In this document: positions 28,565 to 41,611 of the stretch, piece by piece | How the letters are laid out: each line of letters starts with the position of its first letter | How positions within the stretch are numbered: position 1 is the first letter of the stretch | Source of the DNA: CAVTAV01 sp963732795 | GTDB taxonomy: Bacteria > Pseudomonadota > Alphaproteobacteria > CAVTAV01 | Direction of reading: 5' to 3' | Length of the DNA: 64,000 nucleotides | Assembly (NCBI GenBank): GCA_963732795.1 | Contig: CAVTAV010000007.1 | Coordinates: 124,001 to 188,000 of the forward strand | The notes under the pieces: model-generated | What the model was told of the DNA's origin: nothing | Databases searched by the model: none | Seen by the model: the letters and a program-made list of their open reading frames with translations, nothing else | Program-made: the position numbers and the translations under genes

Positions 28565-29653
28565 TCCCCCAGGAAAAACTGGACCATCTGATGGCCCGAT
28601 TCTCGGCAATCGAGGCCAATATGTCCGGCGGCAAGAAGCTGTCGAGCGAGGAGTTCGTGCGCCTCTCGAAGGAGCATGCCGAGCTCAAGCCGGTCATCGA
28701 CAGCATCGTCGCCTGGCGCGCCGCCGCCAAGGAGCTGGCCGACCTCGAGGAGATCATGGACGACCGCTCGGCCGATCCCGAGATGCGCGCGCTGGCGGAG
28801 GACGAGATCTACGACGTCCGCAAGCGCGTGCAGGATCTCGAAAACCGGGTGCGGATCGAGCTTCTGCCCAAGGACGCCGCCGACGAGAAGAACGCGATCC
28901 TGGAAATCCGCGCCGGAACCGGCGGCGACGAGGCGGCGTTGTTCGCAGGCGTGCTGCTTGCGCATGTATCAGCGCTACGCCGAGTTGCATCGCTTCACCT
29001 TCGAGATCATCAGCGCCTCGGAGACCGATCTCGGCGGCTACAAGGAAGCGATCGTCTCGATTTCCGGTCCCGGCGCCTATGCCAAGCTCAAATACGAGTC
29101 CGGCGTTCACCGGGTGCAGCGCGTGCCGACCACCGAGGCGGGCGGCCGCATCCACACTTCCGCCGCGACCGTCGCGGTGCTGCCCGAGGCCGAGGAAGTC
29201 GATGTCGAGATCCACGAAAAGGATTTGCGCATCGACGTGTTCCGGTCGAGCGGTCCCGGCGGCCAGTCGGTCAACACCACCGACAGCGCCGTCCGCATTA
29301 CCCATATCCCGACCGGCATCGTGGTCCAGCAGCAGGACGAAAAGTCGCAGCACAAGAACCGCGCGAAGGCTATGAAGGTGCTTGCGCGCTCGGCTATACG
29401 AGCGGGAGCGCGAGCGTGCCGACGAGGAACGGGCGAGTGCGCGGCGCGGGCAGGTCGGCAGTGGCGACCGGTCCGAGCGCATCCGTACCTACAACTATCC
29501 GCAAGGCCGCGTCACCGATCACCGGATCGGCCTGACGCTTCACAAGCTCGACCAGGTCGCTGATCGGCGAAGCGCTCGACGAGATCATCGACGCCCTGAC
29601 GGCCGAGGATCAGGCCGAAAGGCTCGCGGCAATGGAAGGGTGTAGCCGGCTGA
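28561..29653 (+). CDS. prfA: Peptide chain release factor 1, several frameshifts
   Basis: About 362 residues. RF1 recognises UAA and UAG. Visible are the N-terminal coiled domain, the domain-2 codon-recognition motif VQRVPTTEAGGRIHTS (P-x-T, as in RF1, not the SPF of RF2), and the peptidyl-hydrolysis motif SSGPGGQSVNTTDSAVRI with GGQ. The C-terminus runs ERIRTYNYPQGRVTDHRI, GLTLHKLDQVLIGEALDEII. Frame breaks lie near 28965, 29385, 29565 and 29640. The TTG start overlaps the hisS stop (TTGA). The most natural end is TGA 29651-29653, which would overlap the prmC ATG as TGATG; as written, one base near 29640 hides that stop. Confidence 0.93.
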
Positions 29654-30558
29654 TGATCATGGGAGAAACCGCCCAGGCCTTGACCCGGGCCGCCGCCGAG
29701 AGCCTGAAGGCGGCCGGCGTCGCCACCGCGCCGTTGGATGCGCGGGTCATGATGCGCCACGTGCTCGGGCTCAGATTCGAGGACGCGCTGGTCGATCCGG
29801 CGCGCCGCCTGACCGTCGAGGAGGAGCAGCGCTTCACGTCGCTTCTCCATCGCCGCCGTGCGCGCGAGCCCCTGTCCCATATCCTGGGACGAAAAGAATT
29901 CTGGAGCCTGCCTTTCCTGGTCGGTCCCGACGTGCTCGACCCCAGGCCCGACAGCGAGACCCTGATCGAGGCGGTGGCCGCCCGGTTTGCGGTAGCGCAA
30001 CGTCGCCGCGGGCGACGGGCTTTCGATCCTCGATCTCGGCACCGGTTCGGGCTGCCTGTTGCTGGCGCTCCTGCATGAATTCCCCGAGGCCAACGGTCTT
30101 GGCGTCGATATCTCCGCCGCCGCTCTCTCCATCGCGAGACGCAATGCCATGCGGCTCGGCAAGAGCGCCCGGGCGCATTTCGTCGAGAGCGACTGGACCG
30201 CCGGATTCGTCGGCAAATTCGACGTAATCGTCGCCAATCCGCCCTATATTCCGAGTGGCGACATCGCCGGGCTCGCCCCGGAGATTCGCGACCACGAGCC
30301 CCGTTTGGCGCTCGATGGCGGTCCCGACGGGCTCATCCCTATCGCCGCATCATGCCCCATCTCGCCGGGATCTGCCGCAGGCAGGCGCTGGTCGCTTTCG
30401 AGGTCGGCGAGGGCCAGGCGGAGGATGTTTCCAAGCTTTTGTCGAAAGACCACGGATTTTCGGACGTGTCAATTCATCTCGATCTGGCACGGACCGCGCG
30501 CTGCGTGAGCGCCGTCGCCGCCGAGTTTGAGGCATGGCGAAAATCGGGCAGGGTCTAA
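29653..30558 (+). CDS. prmC: PrmC, release-factor glutamine methyltransferase, two frameshifts
   Basis: About 301 residues. It methylates the glutamine of the GGQ motif of RF1/RF2; the pairing with prfA is classic. The helical N-terminal domain (ALTRAAAESLKAAGVATAPL, DARVMMRHVLG) is followed by REPLSHILGRKEFWSLPFLV, VLDPRPDSETLIEA, SAM-binding LSILDLGTGSGCLLLALLHE, and the catalytic VIVANPPYIPSGDIAGLAPE. The end is LSKDHGFSDVSIHLDLARTA. Frame breaks lie near 29990 and 30345. Start at ATG 29653 (TGATG overlap with prfA) or ATG 29659. There is no stop between the prfA tail and prmC in the deposited frame, an artefact of the indels. Confidence 0.93.
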
Positions 30559-30778
30559 AATTTCCTGTTGGAAAAGCTGGGGTTTCCGGCTAAGTATACC
30601 CACAGTCGAGTACAGGGAACTCGCCGCGGAGCGCGGCGACGTCGAGATTTTCCCGGATGGGAACGGCCGCTTTCCCGACAGCAGGAAGAAAAAGGCCGCA
30701 TATAAATCAAAATGGCGACGTGTCGGGTCGGGATGACCCGTCATTTTATTGGCAAAAACCCTTCGAAATACGCTGGTG

Positions 30779-31538
30779 ATGAGACAAGGCCAAAATAACA
30801 AGCGGTCGCGCGGTCGGCCGAACAATCGCAAATCGCAATCGGGACGGAGTTCGACAGTAACGGTCCCGATGTGAAGATCCGTGGTACCGCATCGCATATC
30901 TATGAGAAGTACCAGTCGCTTGCGCGGGATGCGCAAGCGAGCGGGGACCGGATCGTCGCCGAGAACTACCTGCAGCACGCCGAGCATTATTTCCGGGTGA
31001 TGCTGGCGGCCGAAGGGGCCCAGGGGCTTCAAAACCGCGTGGGCCCGTCGCAGCCGCCGCGTCCGGCCCAGGGCACTGGCAACGGGCCGCAGGAAGCCTC
31101 CTCGGACGGGGACGATGCCGATACCGGCGGCCCACCAGAACACTCAGCCCCAGCATTCCGGCGACAGTCAGCCCCAGCCCCAGCCGCGCGCAGAAGCACC
31201 GCAAGGCGACGGGGAGCCTCGCCAGCACGGCAATGGTGCCGCGCCGGGCAACGGCTCGTCGTCCGGCAATGGCCACTCGTCGACGCCGCATGTCGAGGAA
31301 GTCGTTGCCACCAAGCCGAACGGTGCGGAAAACGGCGTATCGGCCTCCGAAAACGCCGAGCAGCCCAGCCGCGCCCGAGCAGGTGGCTGTGCCGCAGTCC
31401 GGCCAGGGCCGCGAGGCGCCGCCGCGCCGCCGTGGCCGTCCGCCCCGCGAACGCGACGCCGCACCGGCACCCGCCCGACGTCGAGGCCGAGACGGGGCCG
31501 GAAACCTCGGAGCCGGCGAGCTAAGCTCTAACCACTGA
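30779..31538 (+). CDS. DUF4167 protein, low-complexity, several frameshifts
   Basis: About 253 residues. It starts MRQGQNNKRSRGRPNNRKSQ and, after a frame break near 30855, continues FDSNGPDVKIRGTASHIYEK, YQSLARDAQASGDRIVAENY, LQHAEHYFRVMLAAEGAQG, the DUF4167 domain. The rest is disordered, rich in Gln, Pro, Gly, Asn, and ends with basic AT-hook-like stretches (PPRRRGRPPRERDAA). Further breaks lie near 31110 and 31370. In alphaproteobacteria the gene usually follows prmC, as here. The RGRPP motifs and basic ends suggest nucleic-acid binding, but function is unknown. Confidence 0.82.
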
Positions 31539-31544
31539 AGAAAA

Positions 31545-31640
31545 GGCGTCGCCTCAGCGAAGACTGGGGCCCAGGCTTGCGTGCGTGCACCGGCGGTCCA
31601 CCCATACAAGATGGACTGGATGCCAACCTCCGCGGGCATG
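31545..31640. repeat. Degenerate palindromic repeat between DUF4167 and MOSC genes
   Basis: On the minus strand this stretch would translate as SAMPAEVGIQSILYGW and later TQAWAPVFAE, the recognisable echo of the VIPAKAGIQ-type intergenic palindrome. The arms (TCCGCGGGCATGGCGGA) are imperfect. It sits between convergent genes and may be a decayed copy of the repeat seen at 27177. Confidence 0.5.
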
Positions 31641-31662
31641 GCGGAGAGTGGAAATTGCCGCT

Positions 31663-32425
31663 TCAGACGACCTCGATCATATCGCCGCGCTTGAGCGCGC
31701 CGCCGGTCGTCACGCGGGCATAGATGCCAAGGACGTTGTGGCCGTATTCGGCCACGAGATCCTTCGGGAATATTCATGTCGCGGAGCGCGGTCAGCGGGT
31801 TGACGTTGGTCGCCGCGCAGCGCTCGATGGGCTTGACGCCGGTGAGCCGGACCTCGCCCGCCGTAAAATCCTTGCCGATTAGGTCCATCTCGCGCCACGG
31901 CTCCCAGCCCTCGACATAGAGATTGGCGCGGAACCGCAGGGGCTCGATTTCCCGCCCTGTCCGTTGGCACAGGTCGCGCAGGGAATTGAGGTTGATGATC
32001 GAGACGCATTTCTCGGCAAAGTCGGAGAACATGTGCCCCGGCGCCTCGACGATGCGCGGCCGGCCCTCGGGGCCCTGTCCCATGAAATGCTCGAAAAAGG
32101 TCTCGAGATGGGCGCGCGCCTCAGGGTTTTCGAGGCAGGCCCGGACGGCGAGATTCTGCCCGCGCGCGACGACGAGGGTCTGTGTCGCTTCGTCGAAAAA
32201 GGTCGCGAGCGCGGCGAGCCGCTCGTCGCGCATCAGCATGAGAAACTTGGTCTTGTCGAGATGGACCGGCGAATCGGGGTTGAACGCCGTGCTCGCCCGC
32301 GCCAAGGCGTAGCGGCGGTCGCCCGGCACGCCGTTGCCGGCCACGAGATCGATCTTTTCGAGCGGCTCGGGGCTCAGACCTTTGACTGGATAACGGAACA
32401 GGCCGAGGACGTGGGCAGGATCCAC
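31663..32425 (-). CDS. MOSC-domain protein with N-terminal MOSC beta-barrel, one frameshift
   Basis: About 253 residues. The N-terminal barrel has LGLFRYPVKGLSPEPLEKID and VPGDRRYALARASTAFNP. The MOSC domain has CVSIINLNSLRDLCQRTGRE, LRFRANLYVEGWEPWREMDL, GKDFTAGEVRLTGVKPIERC and AATNVNPLTALRDMNIP. The conserved Cys of ERCAATNVNP is the expected molybdenum or sulfur ligand. After a break near 31775 the end reads LVAEYGHNVLGIYARVTTGG, ALKRGDMIEVV. Such proteins are related to molybdenum-cofactor sulfurases and N-hydroxylated-base reductases; the role here is unknown. Start GTG 32425. Confidence 0.87.
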
Positions 32426-32440
32426 CGTGCGGGGCTCGGC

Positions 32441-34001
32441 CTATTCGGCCGCGGATTTGGGCGTCGGCGATCCCGTCGCGCCCGCCGCTTCGCCCGCCGG
32501 CGGGCTTTCGACCGTCTGGCTCACCTTGATGTTCTCGGCATCGGCGATCTTGACGTTCTCGCGGCCGACCATGGCCTTGAAGTCCGCGAGCGCCTTGCCT
32601 TCGAGATTGTAGCCGGTGGGGAGCTTCAGGCCCAGCGGATTGACCTGCTTGTGGTGAACCAGCACTTCATAGTGGAGATGCGGCCCGGTGGAGCGGCCTG
32701 TGCTGCCCACATAGCCGATGATCTGGCCCTGTTTGACGCGCACGCCGCGGTGGATGCCGTGGCCATAGCGCGACAGGTGCGCATAAGCCGTCTCGTAGGT
32801 GCTGTTGTGGCGGATACGGATATAGTTGCCGAAGGAGCCCCAGCGCGAGGCGCGTTCGATGACGCCGTCGCCCGCCGCCATGATCGGCGTGCCCCGCGGC
32901 ACCGCGAAATCGTGCCCTTGTGCATGCGGGTGTAGCCCAGGATCGGATGCTTGCGCATACCGAAACCGTCGGAAATGCGTGCGCCGTCCATCGGCGTGCG
33001 CATCAACATCTTCTTGGCGCTGCGGCCGTCGGGCTTGAAATAGGACGCGAATTTCTCGCTTTCGGGCCGGTAGCGATAGAGCTGGATCTTATCGCCCCGT
33101 AAGGTCAGCGCGGCATAGAGGATATTGCCGTCCTTCACCACATTTCCGTCGTCGTCGCGGAAGCGCTGATAATAGACCTCGAAGGCATCGCCCTTGCGGA
33201 TTTCGCGCTGGAAATCGACATCCCAGCTGAAGATGCGGATCAGGTCGACGATGACGCCGGTCGGTACGCCCGCGCGCCCGGCCGAGAGGAATAGACTGTT
33301 GTTGATCGTGCCGGTTGCCGCAACGGCGAATTCGGTCAGCGGGATGTCGCTGGTCCAGCTCTTGTACTGGCCGTCGTCGCCGCGCTCGGCGAAGATCTCG
33401 GCGATCGACATCGGGCTTGTAGGAAATAGTCCGCAGGACCGGAGTGTCGTCCTCGCTCATACCCACCGTTATGACCTGGCCGGCGGCAAGCTTCCGGAGA
33501 TTATCGACCTTGCGGAGCGCAGCGATGGCATTGGCGGCGTCGCGCGAATTGATGCCGGCCTTGAGCAGCGTGTCCATCAGCGTGCTGTTGCGCTTGATGG
33601 CAACGTCGACCGATTTGATCGGCGGCTCGAACGGGGATGCAGGCTCGGCCGGCTCAGCCGTCTGGTCTCGACTCGGCCGTCTGATCCGACTCGGAAGTCT
33701 GATCCGGCGTGGCCGTGTCCGTTGCGGCGGTGTCCGTCGTGGCGGTGTCGCCGGCATCGGCCGTCTGGTCGGTAGGCGGGAAAAGGTCGGCAGTGTCGGG
33801 GCCTTGAAGCGCGTACCAGCCCAACAGACCTGCCGAGCCGATCAGTCCGATGAGCAGAAAGAGAGAAAGAAACCAGCGCCTGGACCCGATATCGGCGCCG
33901 AGATCCGGCGTCCATACGATCCGTTTCGATGGGGGGACAGCCGGGCTTGCCGCGGGCGGCTCCGGCGTGGTCGGGTGGCTGTCTTCCGGCGGCTGAGTCA
34001 T
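32441..34001 (-). CDS. Membrane-anchored M23 (LytM) peptidoglycan endopeptidase, several frameshifts
   Basis: About 520 residues. A cytoplasmic N-terminus is followed by one membrane helix (WFLSLFLLIGLIGSAGLLGW), a Thr/Asp-rich linker (TATTDTAATDTATPDQTSES), and an OapA/LysM-like segment (VDVAIKRNSTLMDTLLKAGI, NLRKLAAGQVITVGMSEDDT). The LytM domain has ARISDGFGMRKHPILGYTRM, HKG-DFAVPRGTPIMAAGDG, NSTYETAYAHLSRYGHGIHR and STGRSTGPHLHYEV, giving the zinc ligands H, D and HxH. It cleaves peptide cross-links in the periplasm. Frame breaks lie near 33665, 33415 and 32905. ATG 34001 chosen; a TTG upstream is less likely. Confidence 0.9.
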
Positions 34002-34294
34002 TAATCCCCGCAACGCACTGCGGCCGACTCGATGCTTGCCGCAGGTGGCAAGACGACGGCTTGCCGTGGTACAAATTTACCTTATCAGGACCAACTTATC
34101 CCCTGACTATCCGGCAATCATGCCGAGGACGGGCGATTCAGTCAATCCGATTATCGCTCCGGAATATCGCTAAGGGGTTAAGATTCAACGTGAATCATGG
34201 TTCCCGCGCGATTAACCCGAACGCCGTTCGGCTCGCGTCGGAAACCGCCGTCTTGACCCGCTTCACAAAAAGACAAAAAATGTATCGTTCGGGC

Positions 34295-34324
34295 TTGACG
34301 GAAGTCCGTAGCTACGCATATAAC
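34295..34324 (+). promoter_or_regulatory. Probable rrn promoter
   Basis: TTGACG (34295-34300) and TATAAC (34319-34324) are separated by 18 bases, a near-consensus sigma-70 promoter, and directly preceded by an A-tract. It lies about 280 bases before the 16S gene, a normal leader length. Confidence 0.75.
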
Positions 34325-34436
34325 GCGCGGCACCGCAGGCTTGGGTTAGACCCTCTGCTGGGTTTGGCGCGCCTCGGTTTTCCGAGTCAATGACGGGTAG
34401 GCGGTATGTCGCATCATGCGAGATGCTCGAACCGTT

Positions 34437-34449
34437 GCGCTCTTTGACA
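34437..34449 (+). promoter_or_regulatory. boxA antitermination element
   Basis: GCGCTCTTTGACA closely matches the bacterial rRNA boxA core TGCTCTTTAACA. It lies in the leader between promoter and 16S, where NusB/NusE load to prevent premature termination. Confidence 0.75.
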
Positions 34450-34599
34450 TTGTGAATATGGGAAGGGAAGCGTGGACGGCGGCGTCGTCTATTCGAGGCT
34501 GCTATACGTTCACGCTTTTAAGATCACAGGTAGATCGGCTCTTCGGGGCCGGTAGACCAACGATCCATGATTGTGTGCGTTTAGAAGCCTTTAGTCGAT

Positions 34600-36105
<1,506 letters not shown>

Positions 36106-36306
36106 TTGGATGGCAGCTTTCTCACGGAAGCTCTCTCCAATCATTAGACAAACAAGTCCAACATGGTCACAGGTGCCAACCGGCATCTGGTCTCATGCTC
36201 TGGCAACCGACTTCGCCGCCGTCTTCGTTTCCCTTCCTGTCCGGAAAATAGGGTGCCGTTTTCGAGCCTGTCGGCTCGAAGGCAGGATAACCGAGATCCG
36301 CTAACC

Positions 36307-36383
<77 letters not shown>

Positions 36384-36424
36384 TTATCAGGTGTCAGATC
36401 AGCAACGCTCAGAGTTCGACAAAC

Positions 36425-36500
36425 GGGGCTGTAGCTCAGTTGGGAGAGCGCCTGCTTTGCAAGCAGGAGGTCATCGGTTCGATCCCGTTCAGCTCCACCA
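36425..36500 (+). tRNA. tRNA-Ala (TGC)
   Basis: 76-base cloverleaf starting GGGGCTGTAGCTCAGTTGG with anticodon TGC in GCTTTGCAAGC, T-arm GTTCGATCC and encoded CCA end. Second spacer tRNA of the rrn operon. Confidence 0.97.
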
Positions 36501-36712
36501 TTCTTTGGGGCGGATTTTCCGGCCGGATCAGAATTTCGCGGCGCTAACGAGCGTCGCCCTGATCTTTGTCATCGTGAATGAGGAATAGCAAAAAGAATGC
36601 TCATGATTGCGGGCCGTGTGATGAGTTTGGCCTTGCGTTGTGAGCGGCATTTTTGCGTGAGAGTTCAACGTGCCATGCATGGGAAAAGGCGGACGTGTCC
36701 GGTTTTCTCTCT

Positions 36713-36726
36713 GTGCATGGTGATGA

Positions 36727-36733
<7 letters not shown>
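36713..36733 (+). other. 5' arm of the 23S processing stem
   Basis: GTGCATGG (36713-36720) and GAAATCAAG (36725-36733) are complementary to CCATGCAC (39475-39482) and CTTGATTTC (39463-39471) behind the 23S gene. This is the RNase III-type stem that brackets the precursor and fixes both 23S ends. Confidence 0.75.
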
Positions 36734-39462
<2,729 letters not shown>

Positions 39463-39470
<8 letters not shown>

Positions 39471-39482
39471 CTTGCCATGCAC
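39463..39482 (+). other. 3' arm of the 23S processing stem
   Basis: CTTGATTTC and CCATGCAC pair with the arm at 36713-36733; see that entry. Confidence 0.75.
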
Positions 39483-39578
39483 GGTGAGAAGGGCGGACGC
39501 CCTTGCCTCACTTGCAGCAGGCACGTGAATGCTCACGCGAGAATGCGAATTCTTTTTGCTCGTTCGTCCGGTCTTTGC

Positions 39579-39698
39579 CGGCTTGGTGGTCATAGCGAGG
39601 GGAACACACCCGATCCCATTCCGAACTCGGCAGTTAAGACCCTCTGCGCCGATGGTACTAACGCTTAAGCGTTGGAAGAGTAGGTCGCCGCCAGGCCT
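39579..39698 (+). rRNA. 5S ribosomal RNA
   Basis: Terminal helix GGCTTGGTGG / CCGCCAGGCC and internal conserved segments (CACCCGATCCCATTCCGAAC, GCGCCGATGGTACTA). Last gene of the rrn operon; no trailing tRNA-fMet is seen. Confidence 0.95.
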
Positions 39699-39725
39699 GC
39701 CAAGACCGGATGACCGACAAACCCG

Positions 39726-39750
39726 TCATTCCCGCGAAAACGGGAATCCA
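39726..39750. repeat. Palindromic repeat unit (GTCATTCCCGCG type)
   Basis: GTCATTCCCGCGAAAACGGG followed by AATCC: a single stem-loop unit of the family found doubled at 27177-27247. It lies between 5S and its terminator. Confidence 0.8.
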
Positions 39751-39773
39751 GGGCCTCATTCACAGACACAAGA

Positions 39774-39806
39774 GCCCGCTTCGAGAGATCGAGGCGGGCT
39801 TTTCGT
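39774..39806 (+). terminator. rrn operon terminator
   Basis: AGCCCGCTTCGA (39774-39785) pairs with TCGAGGCGGGCT (39790-39801), one G-T wobble, around GAGA, followed by TTTCG. A strong rho-independent terminator about 75 bases after 5S. Confidence 0.88.
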
Positions 39807-39818
39807 TTGGCGCCAAGT

Positions 39819-39860
39819 GTACATACAATTTGCTTGACGGCATAACATATTGTATGTACA
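39819..39860 (+). promoter_or_regulatory. Inverted-repeat operator of the brnTA operon
   Basis: TGTACATACAA (39819-39829) and TTGTATGTACA (39850-39860) are perfect 11-base inverted copies with a 20-base spacer, so their centres are 31 bases (three helical turns) apart. TTGACG (39835-39840) inside the spacer could be a -35 element, with TACAAA 17 bases downstream as -10. BrnA antitoxins are known to autorepress their operon; binding here is inferred. Confidence 0.75.
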
Positions 39861-39867
39861 AATAGCT

Positions 39868-40146
39868 ATGGAAATCGAGTTCGATCCGGCCAAGAACGAA
39901 CGCAATATCCGCAAGCGCGGATTGTCGTTCGAGCGAGCCAGGGAATTCGAATTCGAAACGGCGGTCTATTTCATCGACGATCGGCGAGACTACGGCGAAA
40001 CGCGCCGCCTTGCTGTCGGGTATCTCGATCGCCGGCTGCACGTTCTCTGCTTTGTCGAGACGGAGGGTGGCATCCGTGTCATCAGTTTTCGCAAAGCGAA
40101 CAGGCGAGAGGCTTTGAAATATGGCAAAGCGAAAACCATTGACTGA
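39868..40146 (+). CDS. brnT: BrnT family toxin
   Basis: About 92 residues. BrnT is a RelE-fold ribonuclease that stops translation. Typical motifs are MEIEFDPAKNERNIRKRGLS, FERAREFEFETAVYFIDDRR, YGETRRLAVGYLDRRLHVLC and IRVISFRKANRREALKYG. I start at ATG 39868, immediately behind the operator and giving the family's standard N-terminus; an upstream in-frame start lies inside the operator. The end overlaps brnA by 26 bases. Confidence 0.92.
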   Translation: MEIEFDPAKNERNIRKRGLSFERAREFEFETAVYFIDDRRDYGETRRLAVGYLDRRLHVLCFVETEGGIRVISFRKANRREALKYGKAKTID

Positions 40147-40399
40147 CGACGACGGCGAGGTGCGTGAGCTCGATGCCGAGGATTTCGCCCGGGCCAAGCC
40201 ATTCTCTTCTTTGCCGAAATCCCTGCGCGCCAAGATCGCGACGCGCGGTCGCGGCCCGCAAAAGGCCCCGACCAAGGAACGCATCACCATTCGATTGTCG
40301 CAGGACGTCGTAAAGAAATTCCGCGCGACCGGTTCCGGTTGGCAGACGCGCTTGGATGCCGCGCTGCGGGAATGGCTGAAGGACAATTCAGCGGCTTAA
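40121..40399 (+). CDS. brnA: BrnA family antitoxin
   Basis: About 92 residues. The N-terminal region (DDDGEVRELDAEDFARAKPF) wraps the toxin. The C-terminal ribbon-helix-helix DNA-binding part reads KERITIRLSQDVVKKFRATG and GWQTRLDAALREWLKDN, typical of BrnA. It overlaps the toxin gene, the usual toxin-first order of this family. It probably represses the operon through the inverted repeat at 39819-39860. Confidence 0.92.
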   Translation: MAKRKPLTDDDGEVRELDAEDFARAKPFSSLPKSLRAKIATRGRGPQKAPTKERITIRLSQDVVKKFRATGSGWQTRLDAALREWLKDNSAA

Positions 40400-40522
40400 G
40401 TCAGCATGATGTCGCTCCGCGCCGACAGCATCTATGCCCGCGCGTCGGAAGAGCCGGTCGCCGCTTTCTTTGGCCGCCCCGTCCGTTCGCACGGGCGCGG
40501 TTGCTTGTGTTTTGCCTTCCCG

Positions 40523-40595
40523 GTCATTGCGAACGACCGCAGGGAGTGCGGCAATCCAGCTATCTGGAACTCTGGATCGCCACGTCGCTGACGAG
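40523..40595. repeat. GTCATTGCGA-type intergenic repeat
   Basis: Starts GGTCATTGCGAACGACCGCA and includes GGCAATCCAG and GGATCGCCACGTCGC, the same order of blocks as the repeat at 63420-63492 (GTCATTGCGA, GCAATCCAG, CTGGATCG). The right arm has diverged. Confidence 0.65.
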
Positions 40596-40618
40596 CACGA
40601 TAAAATTCCCGCTCTCCG

Positions 40619-40642
40619 CTCATTCCGGCGCAAGCCGGAATC
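40619..40642. repeat. Palindromic repeat unit (CATTCCGGCG variant)
   Basis: CATTCCGGC-GCAA-GCCGGAATC forms a stem-loop with a GCAA tetraloop and is a variant of the GTCATTCCCGCG family. Confidence 0.7.
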
Positions 40643-40785
40643 TCGCGTCACCGGACCTGAGACTTGCGTGATTAAGATCCCGGTCTGCGTGCTTCGTGGC
40701 GGATGAGCGGGAAAGGTGCGGCAGCGGTCAAAACGGCGCCGGGTTCTGATAACATGCAGCGATAGACATAACGGGGAGACGATCA

Positions 40786-41364
40786 ATGTCTGAAGTTGCA
40801 AATCCGCCGCCTGCCAATCCGGCCGCTCTCGGTCTCGTGGCGTTCGGCCTCACGACAGTGTTGCTCAGTCTTGTGAACGCAGGCGTTTTACCTGCCTCAG
40901 GTGAGAACGTGGTCATTCCGCTCGCGCTGGCTTTTGGCGGCCTCATGCAGATTGTCGCCGGAATCCTCGAGTTCCGGCTCAACAACACCTTCGGCATGAC
41001 GGCCTTCCTCAGCTACGGGGCCTTCTGGTGGTGGTTTGCCTTCATGATCATCTTCGCGCACCTGAACGTCATAGACATCAGCGCCGCCGGTCCAACCGTC
41101 GGTACGGCACTGCTTCTCTGGGGCGTGCTTACGCTCTATCTGTGGGTCAGTACGTTTCGCCTTTCCCGGATTCTATTCCTGATATTCCTCACCCTGTGGA
41201 TGACGTTTGGTTTGTTGGGAATCGGCTCGATCAGCGGGCTGTCCGTTCTCACCAAAGGAGGCGGAGTTCTCGGGCTGGTCTGCGGCGTGCTCGCGATGTA
41301 CGGGAGCTTCGGCCTCGTGACGAACGCCACCTTCGGTCGGTCAGTGATCCCGCTGGGGCAATGA
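40786..41364 (+). CDS. Acetate uptake transporter family (GPR1/FUN34/YaaH) membrane protein
   Basis: 192 residues with six hydrophobic segments. The family signature NPAALGLVAFGLTTVLLSLV (NPxPLGL type) is at residues 11-30, followed by IPLALAFGGLMQIVAGILEF, NNTFGMTAFLSYGAFWWWFA and VLGLVCGVLAMYGSFGLVTN. Relatives (SatP in E. coli) carry acetate and succinate across the inner membrane. Intact frame; ATG 40786 follows GGGGAGA. A small membrane-protein gene begins ten bases after its stop, so the two may be co-transcribed. Confidence 0.9.
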   Translation: MSEVANPPPANPAALGLVAFGLTTVLLSLVNAGVLPASGENVVIPLALAFGGLMQIVAGILEFRLNNTFGMTAFLSYGAFWWWFAFMIIFAHLNVIDISAAGPTVGTALLLWGVLTLYLWVSTFRLSRILFLIFLTLWMTFGLLGIGSISGLSVLTKGGGVLGLVCGVLAMYGSFGLVTNATFGRSVIPLGQ

Positions 41365-41374
41365 CGGCAAGCCG

Positions 41375-41599
41375 ATGAAGACACGCGGTTGGTTCGGACC
41401 GAAACGCATCGGATGGGGGATCTCGCCCAGAACCTGGCAGGGATGGCTTGTGACGGCGATCTATGTGCTCGTGATCGCCGTCGGTCTGCCGATATTCCCG
41501 CCTGGCGGCAAGCTGATTGTTATCGGCGCGGGGACCGTCGCCTTTTTCGCGGTGATGTTCGCCACCTACAGCAAGGATGAGCCGGCCGACGAGGCTTGA
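41375..41599 (+). CDS. Small two-helix membrane protein, unknown
   Basis: 74 residues: a basic start (MKTRGWFGPKRIGWGISPRT), two hydrophobic segments (WLVTAIYVLVIAVGLPIF and LIVIGAGTVAFFAVMFATY) and an acidic tail (SKDEPADEA). It starts ten bases after the transporter gene. I do not recognise a specific family; codon use and spacing support a real gene. Confidence 0.7.
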   Translation: MKTRGWFGPKRIGWGISPRTWQGWLVTAIYVLVIAVGLPIFPPGGKLIVIGAGTVAFFAVMFATYSKDEPADEA

Positions 41600-41611
41600 A
41601 GGCCCCGCCCC

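Larger units (their letters stand above)
34002..34599. other. Leader region of the rRNA operon
   Basis: About 600 bases between the divergent M23 gene and 16S, without a credible gene. It holds the rrn promoter (34295-34324) and a boxA-like antitermination element (34437-34449), annotated separately. The upstream part is AT-rich (for example ACAAAAAGACAAAAAATGTA at 34264), consistent with an UP element. Confidence 0.7.
40400..40785. other. Intergenic region with two kinds of palindromic repeat
   Basis: About 385 bases between brnA and the transporter gene with no credible gene. It contains a GGTCATTGCGAACGACCGCA element (40523 to about 40595, related to the one at 63420) and a CTCATTCCGGCGCAAGCCGG unit (40619-40642). 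A ribosome-binding site GGGGAGA precedes the next gene. Confidence 0.65.

Noticed and set aside
29560..30078. Apparent PrfA-PrmC fusion
   Set aside because: Both proteins have normal lengths and a TGATG junction when one base near 29640 is corrected.
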